From Plantactinospora sp. BC1 (GTDB taxonomy: Bacteria > Actinomycetota > Actinomycetes > Mycobacteriales > Micromonosporaceae), in contig NZ_CP028158.1 of assembly GCF_003030345.1 (NCBI RefSeq), positions 5,456,001 to 5,520,000 of the forward strand: DNA of 64,000 nucleotides. Reading direction: 5' to 3'. The notes under the pieces were generated by a model. It did not search any database and was not told the origin of the DNA. It saw only the letters and a program-made list of their open reading frames with translations. This document shows, one piece after another, positions 1-10,361 of this stretch; position 1 is the stretch's first letter; every line of letters starts with the position of its first letter. The translations under genes were made by a program, and so were the position numbers.

Positions 1-333
1 TCGGTCGGCGGACGCGCGGAGGAGTGGCGCGACCCCGAGCCGGCCGGCGAGGACCAGCCCGGCCTGACCAGGGCACCGGGCAACGACACCCGCACCGGGG
101 TACCGCAGGGGATGACCTCGGAGGAGGTCGAGGCGCGCAGCCGGCTGGGCCGGTTCATCCCGCTCTCCGCGCTGCCCGGCGACCGCGACGGACTTCGCCG
201 CAGCGCCGAGGAGAACGAGGCGCCGGACGACATCCTCGCCCAACTGGACCAGCTGCCCGCCGGCACCCAGTTCCAGACCGTCTCCGAGGTGTGGGCCGCA
301 CTCGGCCACCCGAACGAGACCCGCCGCTGGTAA
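1..333 (+). CDS. DUF2795 domain protein, 5' end outside window
   Basis: The frame is open from the first base, so the start lies upstream; 110 residues are visible. The C-terminal part matches the small actinobacterial DUF2795 domain, with the pattern RSRLGRFIP, then ALPGDRD, APDDILAQL and FQTVSEVWAALGHP. The function of this domain is unknown. The visible N-terminal part is charged and rich in Gly and Pro, probably a disordered linker. The next gene starts 61 bases downstream behind its own strong ribosome binding site, so it need not share the transcript. No catalytic residues can be proposed. Confidence 0.75.
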   Translation, partial: SVGGRAEEWRDPEPAGEDQPGLTRAPGNDTRTGVPQGMTSEEVEARSRLGRFIPLSALPGDRDGLRRSAEENEAPDDILAQLDQLPAGTQFQTVSEVWAALGHPNETRRW

Positions 334-394
334 CGGCCCCCGGGCCCAGCGGCGCAACGGCCAGACCTAGACCGACCGACAAGGAGGAGGCCAG

Positions 395-856
395 ATGAGT
401 GGCGTGACCAAGTCCGTCGACGTGGCGGTGCCGATCAGGACCGCGTACGACCAGTGGACCCAGTTCGAGGACTTTCCGCAGTTCATGGAGGGCGTCCAGG
501 AGGTCCGGCAGATCTCGGACACGATGACGCACTGGAAGGTCGAGATCGGCGGGGTCAACCGGGAGTTCGACGCCCGGATCACCGAGCAGCTACCCGACGA
601 GCGGGTCGCCTGGACCTCGACCGACGGGACCCGGCAGGCCGGTGTGGTGACCTTCCACCGGATCGACGAGAACCACACCCGGGTCACCGCGCAGATGGAG
701 TTCGAGCCGCAGGGGATCGCCGAGAAGGCCGGCGACAAGCTCGGCGTGGTGGACCGGCGGGTCGCGGGTGACCTGAACCGCTTCAAGGAGTTCATCGAGC
801 GGCGCGGCACCGAGACCGGTGCCTGGCGCGGGGCGGTCGCCCGGCCGCAGCCGTAG
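395..856 (+). CDS. SRPBCC family protein
   Basis: 153 residues of the START/Bet v1-like SRPBCC fold (polyketide cyclase/dehydrase family), which forms a hydrophobic pocket for small ligands. The N-terminal signature DVAVPIRTAYDQWTQFEDFPQFM and the later pattern ITEQLPDERVAWTS are typical of the stand-alone bacterial proteins. The start is set by a strong AAGGAGGAGG ribosome binding site about 6 bases upstream of the ATG. Ligand and reaction are unknown. It is not linked to any polyketide gene, so an aromatase role is unlikely; a stress or membrane-associated role is more plausible. A strong hairpin follows the stop. Confidence 0.85.
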   Translation: MSGVTKSVDVAVPIRTAYDQWTQFEDFPQFMEGVQEVRQISDTMTHWKVEIGGVNREFDARITEQLPDERVAWTSTDGTRQAGVVTFHRIDENHTRVTAQMEFEPQGIAEKAGDKLGVVDRRVAGDLNRFKEFIERRGTETGAWRGAVARPQP

Positions 857-880
857 CTCCGGTCCGGGTACGACGACAAC

Positions 881-923
881 CGGTGGCCGCCGGAAGGGGT
901 ACGTCCCTTTCCGGCGGCCACCG
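881..923 (+). terminator. Hairpin terminator after SRPBCC gene
   Basis: A 15-base perfect inverted repeat (881-895 with 909-923), extended by four more pairs of which one is G-U, encloses a 5-base loop. It starts 25 bases after the SRPBCC stop. There is no T-tract, as is usual for actinobacterial terminators. Confidence 0.6.
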
Positions 924-1002
924 CCGTGCTGTCCCCGGATCGGCGGGTACGGGAGGGATCGGCGGTGTTTGCCCGCCGAGTGGGCCGGGTAGGGCGACAG
1001 GC

Positions 1003-1263
1003 ATGACGGACAGGGACAGGCACGTCTGGCGTGACGAGGAGCAGTTGCCACTGCGCGATCTGGAGAGGGCGATGGGCACGTCGACGCCCGACGGGCAGGT
1101 CGACGACGTGACCGGCAACGACGCGGGTGCGGAGTCGACGTTCGGCCACGGCGACGCGGCGGACGACACCGACCGGCCGTACGACGAGGAGCAGGCCGAC
1201 CAGCGCACCGACGAGCAGCGCCGGTACCGGCCGTCGACCACCGGACGCAACGGGCCGCACTGA
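1003..1263 (+). CDS. Small charged hypothetical protein
   Basis: 86 residues, very acidic and hydrophilic, without membrane segment, cysteine or recognisable domain. Composition (many Asp, Glu, Arg, Gly, Thr) suggests a disordered protein. The ATG at 1003 is preferred over in-frame starts further upstream, because those would run through the terminator hairpin at 881-923. It ends 7 bases before the convergent MFS gene's stop. I do not recognise it; coding is supported mainly by GC-rich third positions and position between genes. Confidence 0.5.
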   Translation: MTDRDRHVWRDEEQLPLRDLERAMGTSTPDGQVDDVTGNDAGAESTFGHGDAADDTDRPYDEEQADQRTDEQRRYRPSTTGRNGPH

Positions 1264-1270
1264 GCCCGGT

Positions 1271-2491
1271 TCAGCCGGCCGGGACGGGATGGCGGGCCGC
1301 CCGGCGGCTGGACGCCCAGTACAGCGCGATCATGGCCAGCGAGAGTACGACCAGCGCCGGCCCGAGCACCGCGACCGAGGTACGCCCGATCAGCACGCCG
1401 ATCGCGCCCGGGATGATCGCCCCGCCCAGCCCGGAGGCTCCGATCTGCAATCCGATGGTCCGGTCCGCGTGCTGCCGCCCCACCCGTTCGGCGGTGCTGA
1501 GGGTGAGCAGCGGGAAGACCGCCGCCGCGCCGAAGCCGATGACGGCGAGACCGGCCACCGCCAGCCAGCCCGGTCCGGGTATCGCGACGAGCGCCGAGCC
1601 GAACGCCATCGCGTACATGCTGCCGAGCAGCACCCTCCGGGTGCCCAGCCGCTCGGCGACGAACCCCTGCACGACCCGGCCGAGGAAGAGGCTGCCCCAG
1701 TAGAGCGAGACGCAGAGGCCGGCGACGGTCGGGCTGATCCCCCGGTCCTCGGTGAGCAGCAGGAAGGCCCAGAGCCCGGCACCGACCTCGATCGCCACGT
1801 ACACCGCGAAGGTCAGGACGCCGAACCAGACCGCCGGCAGCGCCAGGGTGGCGCCGATCCGTACCGGCCCGGCCGGGGCCGCCGGGGCGGGGTCGGGGCC
1901 TTCGGCGGCGTCGGCGCCGCGTCGACGCTCCCAGGTCCGGACGGTGAGCACGAAGGCCAGCGCCAGCCCGGCCTGGGCGGCGGCCAGGATGCCGTACCCC
2001 CAGCGCCAGCCGAGCCCGGCGCCGAGCACGGTGGTCATCACCAGCGGCCCGATGGCGACGCCGAGCCCGAAGAAGGCGTGCAGCCAGTTCATCTGGCGCG
2101 GCCCGAACGCGTCGGCGGCGTACGCGTTCAGCCCCGCGTCGATCGCACCCGAGCCGAGGCCGAGCAGCAGCGCGCAGCCGATCACGATCGACAACGCCGG
2201 CGCGGCGGCGTAGCCGGCGAGCGCGAGGCTGGCCAGCACGGTACTGCCGGCCAGCAGCCAGCCGACGCCGAGCCGGGCGATGCTGAACCCGGCCACCACG
2301 CTGGAGACGAGGTAGCCGACCGTGGCCGAGGTGAGCAGCAGTCCGACGGCCTCGGTCGGCGCCTCCAGCTCGGCGCTGATCGACGGCCAGCCGACGCCGA
2401 GCAGGCCGTCGGGGAGGCCGAGGCTGACGAAGGCCAGATAGGCCAGGACGAGCACGGCGAGACCCGGGCCGCGGCGGGAGGGAGTGGACAC
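1271..2491 (-). CDS. MFS transporter, FucP/sugar-efflux-like
   Basis: 406 residues with about twelve hydrophobic segments, the size and layout of a major facilitator superfamily permease in the cytoplasmic membrane. The first segment (LAVLVLAYLAFVSLGLPDG) with a GLPDGLLG motif and the second with IARLGVGWLLAGS resemble the group that includes FucP and YbjJ-type permeases. The C-terminus is basic and cytoplasmic. Substrate cannot be told from sequence. GTG start at 2491; no clear strong ribosome binding site. It converges on the small acidic gene at 1003-1263. Confidence 0.8.
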   Translation of the reverse strand: MSTPSRRGPGLAVLVLAYLAFVSLGLPDGLLGVGWPSISAELEAPTEAVGLLLTSATVGYLVSSVVAGFSIARLGVGWLLAGSTVLASLALAGYAAAPALSIVIGCALLLGLGSGAIDAGLNAYAADAFGPRQMNWLHAFFGLGVAIGPLVMTTVLGAGLGWRWGYGILAAAQAGLALAFVLTVRTWERRRGADAAEGPDPAPAAPAGPVRIGATLALPAVWFGVLTFAVYVAIEVGAGLWAFLLLTEDRGISPTVAGLCVSLYWGSLFLGRVVQGFVAERLGTRRVLLGSMYAMAFGSALVAIPGPGWLAVAGLAVIGFGAAAVFPLLTLSTAERVGRQHADRTIGLQIGASGLGGAIIPGAIGVLIGRTSVAVLGPALVVLSLAMIALYWASSRRAARHPVPAG

Positions 2492-2604
2492 GCTCGCCGA
2501 TCATGCCGGACGGTTGGACGTCTGGCCATCGGGCCCGGCGGCGCGGGTCCCGGCGCGTCGACCCGGGCGGCAGAGCCGGATCAAGTGGACAGGTACCCTG
2601 AATT

Positions 2605-2618
2605 CGTCCGAACGGACG
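2605..2618. promoter_or_regulatory. Small dyad in promoter region
   Basis: CGTCCG-AA-CGGACG, a perfect 6-base dyad in the divergent region between the MFS permease (start 2491) and the small membrane protein (start 2655). It has the size of a repressor half-site pair, but no regulator is adjacent, so the role is a guess. Confidence 0.25.
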
Positions 2619-2654
2619 ACCGGCGATCGGCGTCCGGCGAGGCAGAATTTCGGG

Positions 2655-2858
2655 ATGCGTCAGGCTCCTGGTTTCCTTTCCGCCCGTCAGCGTCGCCTCG
2701 CGTGGCTCGCCTTCCTGCTCACCGCGATGCAGGCGCCGGTCTCCGCCCGCCTGGTCGACGACAGCTCGTGGCTGTTCAGCCTCTGCGTCTCGCTGATGGT
2801 CGCCACCGTGATCCTGGCCGACGACGCGATGCGGCGTCGTCCGGTGGACGCCAGCTAG
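2655..2858 (+). CDS. Small membrane protein, hypothetical
   Basis: 67 residues with a basic N-terminus and two hydrophobic stretches (about residues 14-30 and 38-55), so probably a small integral membrane protein with two helices. No family recognised. The ATG at 2655 is chosen because the upstream in-frame sequence has the character of intergenic DNA and overlaps the dyad at 2605-2618. It stands alone between a divergent MFS gene and the SpoIIE-type phosphatase gene. Confidence 0.5.
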   Translation: MRQAPGFLSARQRRLAWLAFLLTAMQAPVSARLVDDSSWLFSLCVSLMVATVILADDAMRRRPVDAS

Positions 2859-2974
2859 GTCGACCACCTTCTCCCCCGCCCTCCCCGGCTGCCCGAAGCG
2901 GGCGGGATCACAGCACAACGGGCGTACCGACCAGGTCGGCGAGCGGATTCGGCGGCTCCGGTTAGGCTGCTGAC

Positions 2975-5131
2975 ATGCCAGGCACGGTCGGGCGGGTACC
3001 CGCTCCCCCCTCCACCGTCGCCGGCGCGCCGCCGACCCCGGATGCCACGGCCGGCCCGCCGGCCGAGCGTCGCTGGTCGGAGACGCCGCTGGGTCCGCCC
3101 GGCCGCTGGGATCCCGCGCTGCGGGCGGTCGTCGAGCTGGTGCTCTCGGCCCCGGTGCCGATGGCCCTGGCGTACGGTCCGCAGCTCGCGCTGGTCTACA
3201 ACGACAGCTTCGCCGAACTGATCCCGGCCAAGCATCCGCAGGCGTTCGGCCGGCCGGCGGCGGAGGTCTTCGCCGAGGTGTGGCAGCTGCCGGGGGTCGG
3301 CGACGTGATCGAGCGGGTCTATCGGACCGGCGAGCCGTTCCTGGAGCGGGACGCCCCGCTGCCGCTCTTCCGCGACGAACCCGGGTTCCGGGAACAGCCC
3401 CTCTTCACCCGTGGCTATTCACCGGTGCGGGACTCCACGGGCGGCACGGTCGGGGTGCTCACGGTCGCCGCCGAGGCTCCCCAGGTCACCCAGCGGTTGC
3501 AGAACCTCAGCGAGCTGGCCTCGGCGCTGGCCGGGACGCTCACCCTCGACGACGTCGCCCGGGTCACGCTGCGCAACGCCCTCTCGACGTTCGCGGCCGA
3601 CCAGGTCGAGTTCGGGGTCGACGACGGCAGCGGCTGGCGGCTGGTCCGGCGGATCCGGGGCGAGGTGCTGGACGAGGCCGACGAGCGGCTCCCCCCGCTC
3701 TGGCGCCGGCACGGGGCCACCTCCCCGGCCCCGCTGGTCCGGAGCGCCGACAGCGGTACGCCGAGCTTCGCCACCGACGGTCAGCCGCTGCTGCTCAGCG
3801 CCGTCGACCGGCACGACGAGAAGATCCGGGCGCTGGCCGCGCTGCCGCTGCGTACGCCGACGCTGCGTGGCGGGCTGACCGTCGGCTACCGGCAGCCACA
3901 CCGCTGGCCACCGGCCGAGCGGGCCCTGCTGGCCGCCTCGGCGGAGCTGGTGGCCCAGGCCGCCGAGCGGGCCCGCCGGTTCGAGACCCAGCACGGGACG
4001 GCGCAACTGCTCCAGCGCAGCATGCTGCCGGAGCACCTGCCCGACCTGCCGCTGCTGCGGATCGCCGCCCGCTACGACGCCGGGGTCGACGGCAACGCGG
4101 CCGGCGGCGACTTCTACGACGCCTTCGCGCTGCCGGACGGCAGGCTGGCGGTGGTCCTCGGCGACGTGGCCGGGCACGACGTGCAGGCCGCCGCGCTGAT
4201 GGGGCAGGTACGCGCCGCGCTGCGGGCGCTGGCCCTGAGCGATCCCGACCCGGTCGGGGTGCTCGCCGGGCTGGACCGGCTGGTGACGAGCCTGAGCGCG
4301 GAGGCGCACAGCGACGAACTCTTCGTCACCGTGGTCTACGGGGTGATCGAGCCGGCGACCGACCGGTTGACCATCGCCAGTGCCGGCCATCCGCCCCCGC
4401 TGGTCCGGCGTGCCTCCCCCGGCCAGCCCGGCGTTGCCCGATATGTAGAGGTGCCCCCCGGGGTGCCGCTGGGGCTGCACGGGCGGCGGACGGCGGTGAC
4501 AGTGGACTTTCCGCCCGGCGACACGCTGCTGCTCTTCAGCGACGGCGTGGTGGAGCGGCGGCAGCGCAGCCTCAGCGACGGGTTCCAGGCGCTGGCCGGC
4601 ACGGTGGCCGGGTCGGCGACCGGCGACCCGCGTACGCTCTGCGCGCTGGCCAGCAGCGCGGTGCCGGGCAGCACCGAGGACGACGTCGCCGTCCTCGCCG
4701 TCGAGCACGCGAGCACGCCCAGCCGGTCGGCGAGCATGGAGGTGCCGGCGGAGCCGACCGCCCCGGGCCGGGTACGGCACTGGATGGCCGGTCAACTGAA
4801 CCAGTGGGGGGTGCCGGAGCAGGTGGTCGGCGCGGCGGTGCTCTGCACCAGCGAGCTGACCACCAACGCGCTGCTGCACGCCGGCACCGCCGCCCGGGTG
4901 GAGATCGACCTCAGTCCGGAGCGGTTGCTGGTCTCGGTCGCCGACAGCGGCACCCGGGGCGCGGTGACCCGGGCCCGGACCGAGAAGCTGAGCAGCCGGG
5001 GCCGGGGGCTCGGGCTGATCGAGCAGCTCAGCGACGCCTGGGGGACCGATCCGACGGTACGCGGTTCGACGGTCTGGTTCGAGATGATGATCCCCGCCAC
5101 GGGCGGCACCGAGGAGCGGCCGGGCGGCTGA
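2975..5131 (+). CDS. PAS-GAF-SpoIIE-HATPase phosphatase/kinase
   Basis: 718-residue cytoplasmic signalling protein. In order: a PAS-like domain (about 35-175), a GAF domain (about 180-330), a PP2C-type SpoIIE phosphatase domain (about 350-570) and a GHKL/HATPase domain of the RsbW anti-sigma kinase type (about 590-710). The phosphatase metal motifs GGDFYD (near 377) and GDVAGHD (near 395) are intact. The ATPase N-box SELTTNALLHAG (near 625) and G-box GRGLGLIEQL (near 676) are also intact. Such fusions combine the two opposing activities of a partner-switching system, dephosphorylating and phosphorylating anti-sigma-factor antagonists in response to signals sensed by PAS/GAF. No sigma factor or antagonist lies nearby, so its partners are encoded elsewhere. 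Confidence 0.9.
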   Translation: MPGTVGRVPAPPSTVAGAPPTPDATAGPPAERRWSETPLGPPGRWDPALRAVVELVLSAPVPMALAYGPQLALVYNDSFAELIPAKHPQAFGRPAAEVFAEVWQLPGVGDVIERVYRTGEPFLERDAPLPLFRDEPGFREQPLFTRGYSPVRDSTGGTVGVLTVAAEAPQVTQRLQNLSELASALAGTLTLDDVARVTLRNALSTFAADQVEFGVDDGSGWRLVRRIRGEVLDEADERLPPLWRRHGATSPAPLVRSADSGTPSFATDGQPLLLSAVDRHDEKIRALAALPLRTPTLRGGLTVGYRQPHRWPPAERALLAASAELVAQAAERARRFETQHGTAQLLQRSMLPEHLPDLPLLRIAARYDAGVDGNAAGGDFYDAFALPDGRLAVVLGDVAGHDVQAAALMGQVRAALRALALSDPDPVGVLAGLDRLVTSLSAEAHSDELFVTVVYGVIEPATDRLTIASAGHPPPLVRRASPGQPGVARYVEVPPGVPLGLHGRRTAVTVDFPPGDTLLLFSDGVVERRQRSLSDGFQALAGTVAGSATGDPRTLCALASSAVPGSTEDDVAVLAVEHASTPSRSASMEVPAEPTAPGRVRHWMAGQLNQWGVPEQVVGAAVLCTSELTTNALLHAGTAARVEIDLSPERLLVSVADSGTRGAVTRARTEKLSSRGRGLGLIEQLSDAWGTDPTVRGSTVWFEMMIPATGGTEERPGG

Positions 5132-5180
5132 CCGTTTTGCGCAGGCGTGCGGAGCACCCCGGCGGGGAAAGGGTGCCGGG

Positions 5181-6542
5181 GTGGATCTCTCGGCTACCTC
5201 GTACGCGTTGATCGGCCTCGGGGCGCTGCTCGCCGGCATCCTGCCCAGGGTGCTGGAGCGGCGCCCGCTCTCCATGCCGATCGCCTTCCTCGGCCTCGGC
5301 ATGCTGGTGTTCCTGCTCCCGCTCGGGCTGCCCGAGCCGGATCCGCTGGCCCACGCCGAGATCACCACCCAGCTCACCGAGATCGGCGTGATCGTGGCGC
5401 TGATGGGCGCCGGTCTGAAGATCGACCGTCCGTTCGGCCGCCGCCGCTGGTCGTCGACGTGGCGACTGCTCGCCGTCGCGATGCCGCTCTGCATCGCCGC
5501 CGTCGCGCTGCTGGGCTGGTGGTGGCTGGGGCTGGTGCCGGCCGCCGCGCTGCTGCTGGCCGCCGCGCTGGCACCCACCGACCCGGTGCTCGCCTCCGAC
5601 GTGCAGGTCGGCGAGCCGACCGACGTCGAGGACAACGAGGACGAGGTGCGGTTCGCGCTGACCGCGGAGGCCGGGTTGAACGACGGCCTCGCCTTTCCGT
5701 TCGTCTACGCCGCCATCACGATCGCCACGGTCGGGCTCGCTCCCGGCGACTGGCTGGCGCGCTGGCTGACCCTGGACGTCGGCTACCGGGTCCTGCTCGG
5801 GGTGGCCGGCGGACTGCTGGTGGGCTGGCTGCTCGGCAAGCTCTTCTTCCGGGCCCCCTCCGAGCGGCTGCGGCTGGCCCGGCACTCGGAGGGCTTCCTC
5901 GCGCTGGCCGCCACCTTCCTCTCGTACGGCCTGGTCGAACTCGTCGGCGGGTACGGCTTCCTCGCGGTCTTCGTCACCGCGCGGGCGATCCGGGCGGCGG
6001 AGCGGTCGCACGAGTACCACCAGGTGCTGCACAACTTCGCCGAGCAGGTGGAGCGGCTGCTCACCGTGCTGTTGCTGCTGCTCCTCGGCGGTGCGGTGGT
6101 CACCGGGCTGTTCGCCCCGCTGACCTGGCCGGCGGTGGCGCTGGCGCTGGCGCTGGTCTTCGTCGTACGCCCGCTGACCGGCCGGCTCTCGCTGCTCGGC
6201 GCGCCGGGCCGGCCCGCCGAGCACTGGGTGATCGCGTTCTTCGGCATCCGTGGCGTCGGCACGTTCTACTACCTCGGGTACGCCAGCACGCACGCGCACT
6301 TCCCCGGTGCCGACCTGCTCTGGGCGACGGCCGGGCTGGTGGTGGTCGTGTCGGTGGTGGTGCACGGGGTGGCGGCCACCCCGGTCATGCAACTGCTGGA
6401 CCGTCGCCTGGACCGGACCGGCGACCCGTCCTCCGGCGGGACTGCGGACGACGGGTCAGGGGGCGGAGCGGAGGACCGGCCGGGCGTACCGGCGCAACGG
6501 GTGCCCGGCCCGGCCGGGACCGACAGTCCGGCCCGGGGCTGA
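5181..6542 (+). CDS. Cation:proton antiporter, CPA1/NhaP type
   Basis: 453 residues with about twelve to thirteen membrane segments. Two conserved CPA1 motifs are present: LAPTDPVLASDVQVG near residues 130-145 and EAGLNDGLAFPFVYA near residues 165-180. The LND acidic residue is the expected ion-translocating site. It should exchange Na+ or K+ for protons across the cytoplasmic membrane. The last 50 residues are Gly/Pro/Asp-rich and likely a disordered cytoplasmic tail. GTG start at 5181, 49 bases after the SpoIIE gene and in the same direction, so co-transcription is possible. Confidence 0.88.
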   Translation: MDLSATSYALIGLGALLAGILPRVLERRPLSMPIAFLGLGMLVFLLPLGLPEPDPLAHAEITTQLTEIGVIVALMGAGLKIDRPFGRRRWSSTWRLLAVAMPLCIAAVALLGWWWLGLVPAAALLLAAALAPTDPVLASDVQVGEPTDVEDNEDEVRFALTAEAGLNDGLAFPFVYAAITIATVGLAPGDWLARWLTLDVGYRVLLGVAGGLLVGWLLGKLFFRAPSERLRLARHSEGFLALAATFLSYGLVELVGGYGFLAVFVTARAIRAAERSHEYHQVLHNFAEQVERLLTVLLLLLLGGAVVTGLFAPLTWPAVALALALVFVVRPLTGRLSLLGAPGRPAEHWVIAFFGIRGVGTFYYLGYASTHAHFPGADLLWATAGLVVVVSVVVHGVAATPVMQLLDRRLDRTGDPSSGGTADDGSGGGAEDRPGVPAQRVPGPAGTDSPARG

Positions 6543-6559
6543 CCGGGATCACGGCGCGG

Positions 6560-7546
6560 TCAGGTGCCGCCCGCCGGGGCGGGGCCGGTCGCGGACCCGG
6601 CCCGGCGGTGCATGTGCAGCCGGACGGTGGTCGAGGTGCTGTCGGTGTGCACCTGGACCAGGTCGCAGAGGTAGTTGACCAGCAGCAGGCCGCGCCCGGT
6701 GTCGCTGACCGGTGACGGCGGGAGGCGGCCGGCGAGCCGGTCGGTGAGCACGCTGGAGCCGGTGATCTCGCAGGTCAGTCCCTCGTCGTCGAGCCAGACC
6801 CGGGCCACCGCCGGGCGTCCGGAGTGCACCACCGCGTTGGTGGCGATCTCGTTGGCCGCCACCCGCAGGTCCTCGACCTGGTCGCGGTCGAGCCCGGCCT
6901 CCCGGGCCAGCGCGGCGACCATGGCACGCATCCCGGAGAGGCCGGCGGCCTCGAAGAACAACGTGGACGCCGACGGCGGCGCGGGCGGAAAGGGGAGGTT
7001 GAACGAGTCGACCACGCTCTCCGGGCGGCCGTACCCGGCACTGGCCTGCCGGTCTCCGTCGCGGATCAGGAACGGGTGGGTGCTGGCCGCGTCGGCGATG
7101 ACGTCCACGTCCAGCCGCGCCGCGTCGTACGGGCAGAGCAGGCTGACCGGCCGGCCGGCGAGGGCGATGTTGATCAGAGCCTCGTGCTGTACACAGCGGG
7201 GGTAGGCGAGCACCGAGCGGCCCGGCCAGACCGGCTCGCCGACAACACGTACCCGCAGTGGCGCGTGCTCCTCGACGAAGGCGTGCAGCACTCCCGGGAT
7301 GATCCACCCCGGGTTGCGCCCCTCCCGGGCCATGTCGACGAAGCGCAGCTCGGTGCCGGTGCCGAGCGCCGCCCGGAGCAGGTCGAGCCGGATTCCGGGG
7401 ACCGCGATCAGCACCGGCTCACCGGCGTCGAGCCCGCCCGCCACAAAGGAGCCGATGCCGTCGACGTAGTCGTCGTCGCTGCGATAGAAGAGGGCGTCGT
7501 GCCGCAACGTTCCGGCCTCCGGCCGGGCGGCTGGTTCGAATGTCAT
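6560..7546 (-). CDS. MEDS-domain protein with anti-sigma-type ATPase
   Basis: 328 residues. The N-terminal half (LRHDALFYRSDDDYVDGIGSFV, then about 150 residues) is a MEDS (DcmR-like sensory) domain. The C-terminal half is a HATPase_c_2 domain with the N-box LRVAANEIATNAVVHSG and the G-box DTGRGLLLVNYL, as in RsbW-type serine kinases. This combination is frequent in actinobacteria and is thought to control anti-sigma-factor antagonists. The ATG at 7546 is chosen because the MEDS domain begins about 15 residues later; in-frame starts up to 7624 exist and a GGAGG lies just downstream of the most distal one. It converges on the antiporter gene. Confidence 0.82.
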   Translation of the reverse strand: MTFEPAARPEAGTLRHDALFYRSDDDYVDGIGSFVAGGLDAGEPVLIAVPGIRLDLLRAALGTGTELRFVDMAREGRNPGWIIPGVLHAFVEEHAPLRVRVVGEPVWPGRSVLAYPRCVQHEALINIALAGRPVSLLCPYDAARLDVDVIADAASTHPFLIRDGDRQASAGYGRPESVVDSFNLPFPPAPPSASTLFFEAAGLSGMRAMVAALAREAGLDRDQVEDLRVAANEIATNAVVHSGRPAVARVWLDDEGLTCEITGSSVLTDRLAGRLPPSPVSDTGRGLLLVNYLCDLVQVHTDSTSTTVRLHMHRRAGSATGPAPAGGT

Positions 7547-7760
7547 CGTCCGCCGGTCGTACGCGACGCGTTCACCGCCCACCTCCGTCTGGCAGCGTAC
7601 GCGGCAGCGGCAACATCTGGCCACGCAGAGTCAACGGGCGGGTCCTCGACGGTGCCGGCGCCCGGGTCGCCGGCCGGGGTGGCCGTCCCGCAACGGCAGC
7701 GTGGCGGTACCGCGTTCAAGCCGCTGACCTGCGGTGATGAGGTACGGCGGAAACCGGGGC

Positions 7761-7789
7761 TTCACACGGACGCAACATGGCCTTACCGT
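7761..7789 (+). promoter_or_regulatory. Candidate promoter of the GH6 gene
   Basis: TTCACA (7761-7766), a 17-base spacer and TACCGT (7784-7789) form a reasonable housekeeping-type promoter. A start of transcription near 7796 would place the CebR-like operator just downstream of it. Confidence 0.45.
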
Positions 7790-7791
7790 AA

Positions 7792-9252
<1,461 letters not shown>

Positions 9253-9266
9253 CCTTCCCCTCCGGC

Positions 9267-9303
9267 CCGGGTCGCCGCCCGCCACGCACGGGCGGCGACC
9301 CGG
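9267..9303 (+). terminator. Hairpin terminator after cellulase gene
   Basis: A perfect 15-base inverted repeat (9267-9281 with 9289-9303) with a 7-base loop starts 15 bases after the GH6 stop. It is almost all G and C and has no T-tract. Confidence 0.65.
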
Positions 9304-9388
9304 CCACCCGGGCATACCGCCCCTGACCAGGCCGGGCGGGCCGCAGCCGCCAGCGACCCGGCCGTACGATCGGAATGGTGATGACGAG

Positions 9389-10225
9389 ATGACGGTCGCC
9401 GGACAGCGGCAGCGACCGGTCGGCCAACTGCTGCGCGAGTGGCGTGAGCGGCGCCGGCTCAGCCAACTCGAACTCGCCATCCAGGCGGACATCTCCACCC
9501 GGCACCTCAGTTTCGTGGAGACCGGCCGGGCGATGCCGAGCCGTGACATGGTGCTCCGGCTCGCCGAGCAGCTCGACGTGCCGCTGCGCGAGCGCAACCA
9601 CCTGCTGCTGGCCGCCGGGTACGCGCCGATCTACCCGCGTACGCCGCTGGACTCCCCGGCCCTGGCCGCCGTACGCGGCGCGGTCCGCCAGGTGCTCACC
9701 GCCCAGCAGCCCTATCCGGCGATCGCCGTCGACCGGGGCTGGTATCTGGTCGAGGCGAACGCCAGCATCGGCCTCTTCACCGCCGGGGCGGCGGCGCCGC
9801 TGCTCACCCCGCCGGTCAACGCGCTCCGGCTGGCCCTGCACCCGGCCGGGCTGGCGCCCCGGATCGCCAACCTCGGCGAGTGGCGGGCACACCTGCTCGG
9901 GCGGCTCCGCCGGCAGGTCGCGCTCAGCGGCGACGCCGAGCTGACCGACCTCTACGCCGAGCTGCGGGCGTACCCCTGCGACCAGCCGGAGCCCGAGGTC
10001 GAGATCCCGGGGCCGGGTGAGGTCGTGGTGCCGCTGCGGATCCGGGACGGCGACCGGGAACTCGCCTTCTTCAGTACCGTCTTCACCTTCGGCACCCCGC
10101 TGGACGTCACGGTGTCGGAACTCTCGGTCGAGTCGTTCTTCCCGCTCGACGACTACACGGCGGCGGCGGTGCGCTCGGCCGCCGAGCAGGAGGAGCGACG
10201 GGTCGGCACCGCGACCGTCCGCTGA
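9389..10225 (+). CDS. XRE/MmyB-type transcriptional regulator
   Basis: 278 residues. The N-terminal helix-turn-helix (about 12-66) is of the XRE class; LREWRERRRLSQLELAIQ followed by STRHLSFVETGRAMPSRDMV is typical. The rest is an MmyB-like ligand-binding domain related to PAS, with the conserved stretch AVDRGWYLVEANASIGLFT. Members are often divergent from a short-chain dehydrogenase gene they control. Here no such neighbour exists, so its target and ligand (possibly a fatty acid, as for MmyB) are unknown. Confidence 0.88.
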   Translation: MTVAGQRQRPVGQLLREWRERRRLSQLELAIQADISTRHLSFVETGRAMPSRDMVLRLAEQLDVPLRERNHLLLAAGYAPIYPRTPLDSPALAAVRGAVRQVLTAQQPYPAIAVDRGWYLVEANASIGLFTAGAAAPLLTPPVNALRLALHPAGLAPRIANLGEWRAHLLGRLRRQVALSGDAELTDLYAELRAYPCDQPEPEVEIPGPGEVVVPLRIRDGDRELAFFSTVFTFGTPLDVTVSELSVESFFPLDDYTAAAVRSAAEQEERRVGTATVR

Positions 10226-10288
10226 CCGCCTCCGCTGCCCGCCACCGCCCCGGGCCGAGGCGGACATTCCGCCCAATGGGTCCCTTCC

Positions 10289-10312
10289 GTTTACCGTGCG
10301 CGAACGGGGTTA
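10289..10312 (+). promoter_or_regulatory. Candidate sigma-B-type promoter
   Basis: GTTT (10289-10292), 14 bases, then GGGTTA (10307-10312) resembles the general-stress sigma factor promoters of actinobacteria (GTTT, about 14-16 bases, GGGTAY). It lies 50 bases upstream of a general-stress protein gene, which supports the match. One base of the -10 differs from consensus. Confidence 0.45.
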
Positions 10313-10361
10313 CCAGGTAGGGGAAGGCGGGGAATCGAGCCGTGACGAAGGAGGCTGATTC

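Noticed and set aside
395-856. Polyketide cyclase for secondary metabolism
   Set aside because: The fold is shared, but no polyketide synthase is near; stand-alone SRPBCC proteins are common stress or unknown proteins.
792-2918. Long minus-strand open frame of 708 codons
   Set aside because: It is Arg/Pro/Gly-rich, runs across several real genes and the MFS permease in another frame, and matches no family; a shadow of GC-rich coding DNA.
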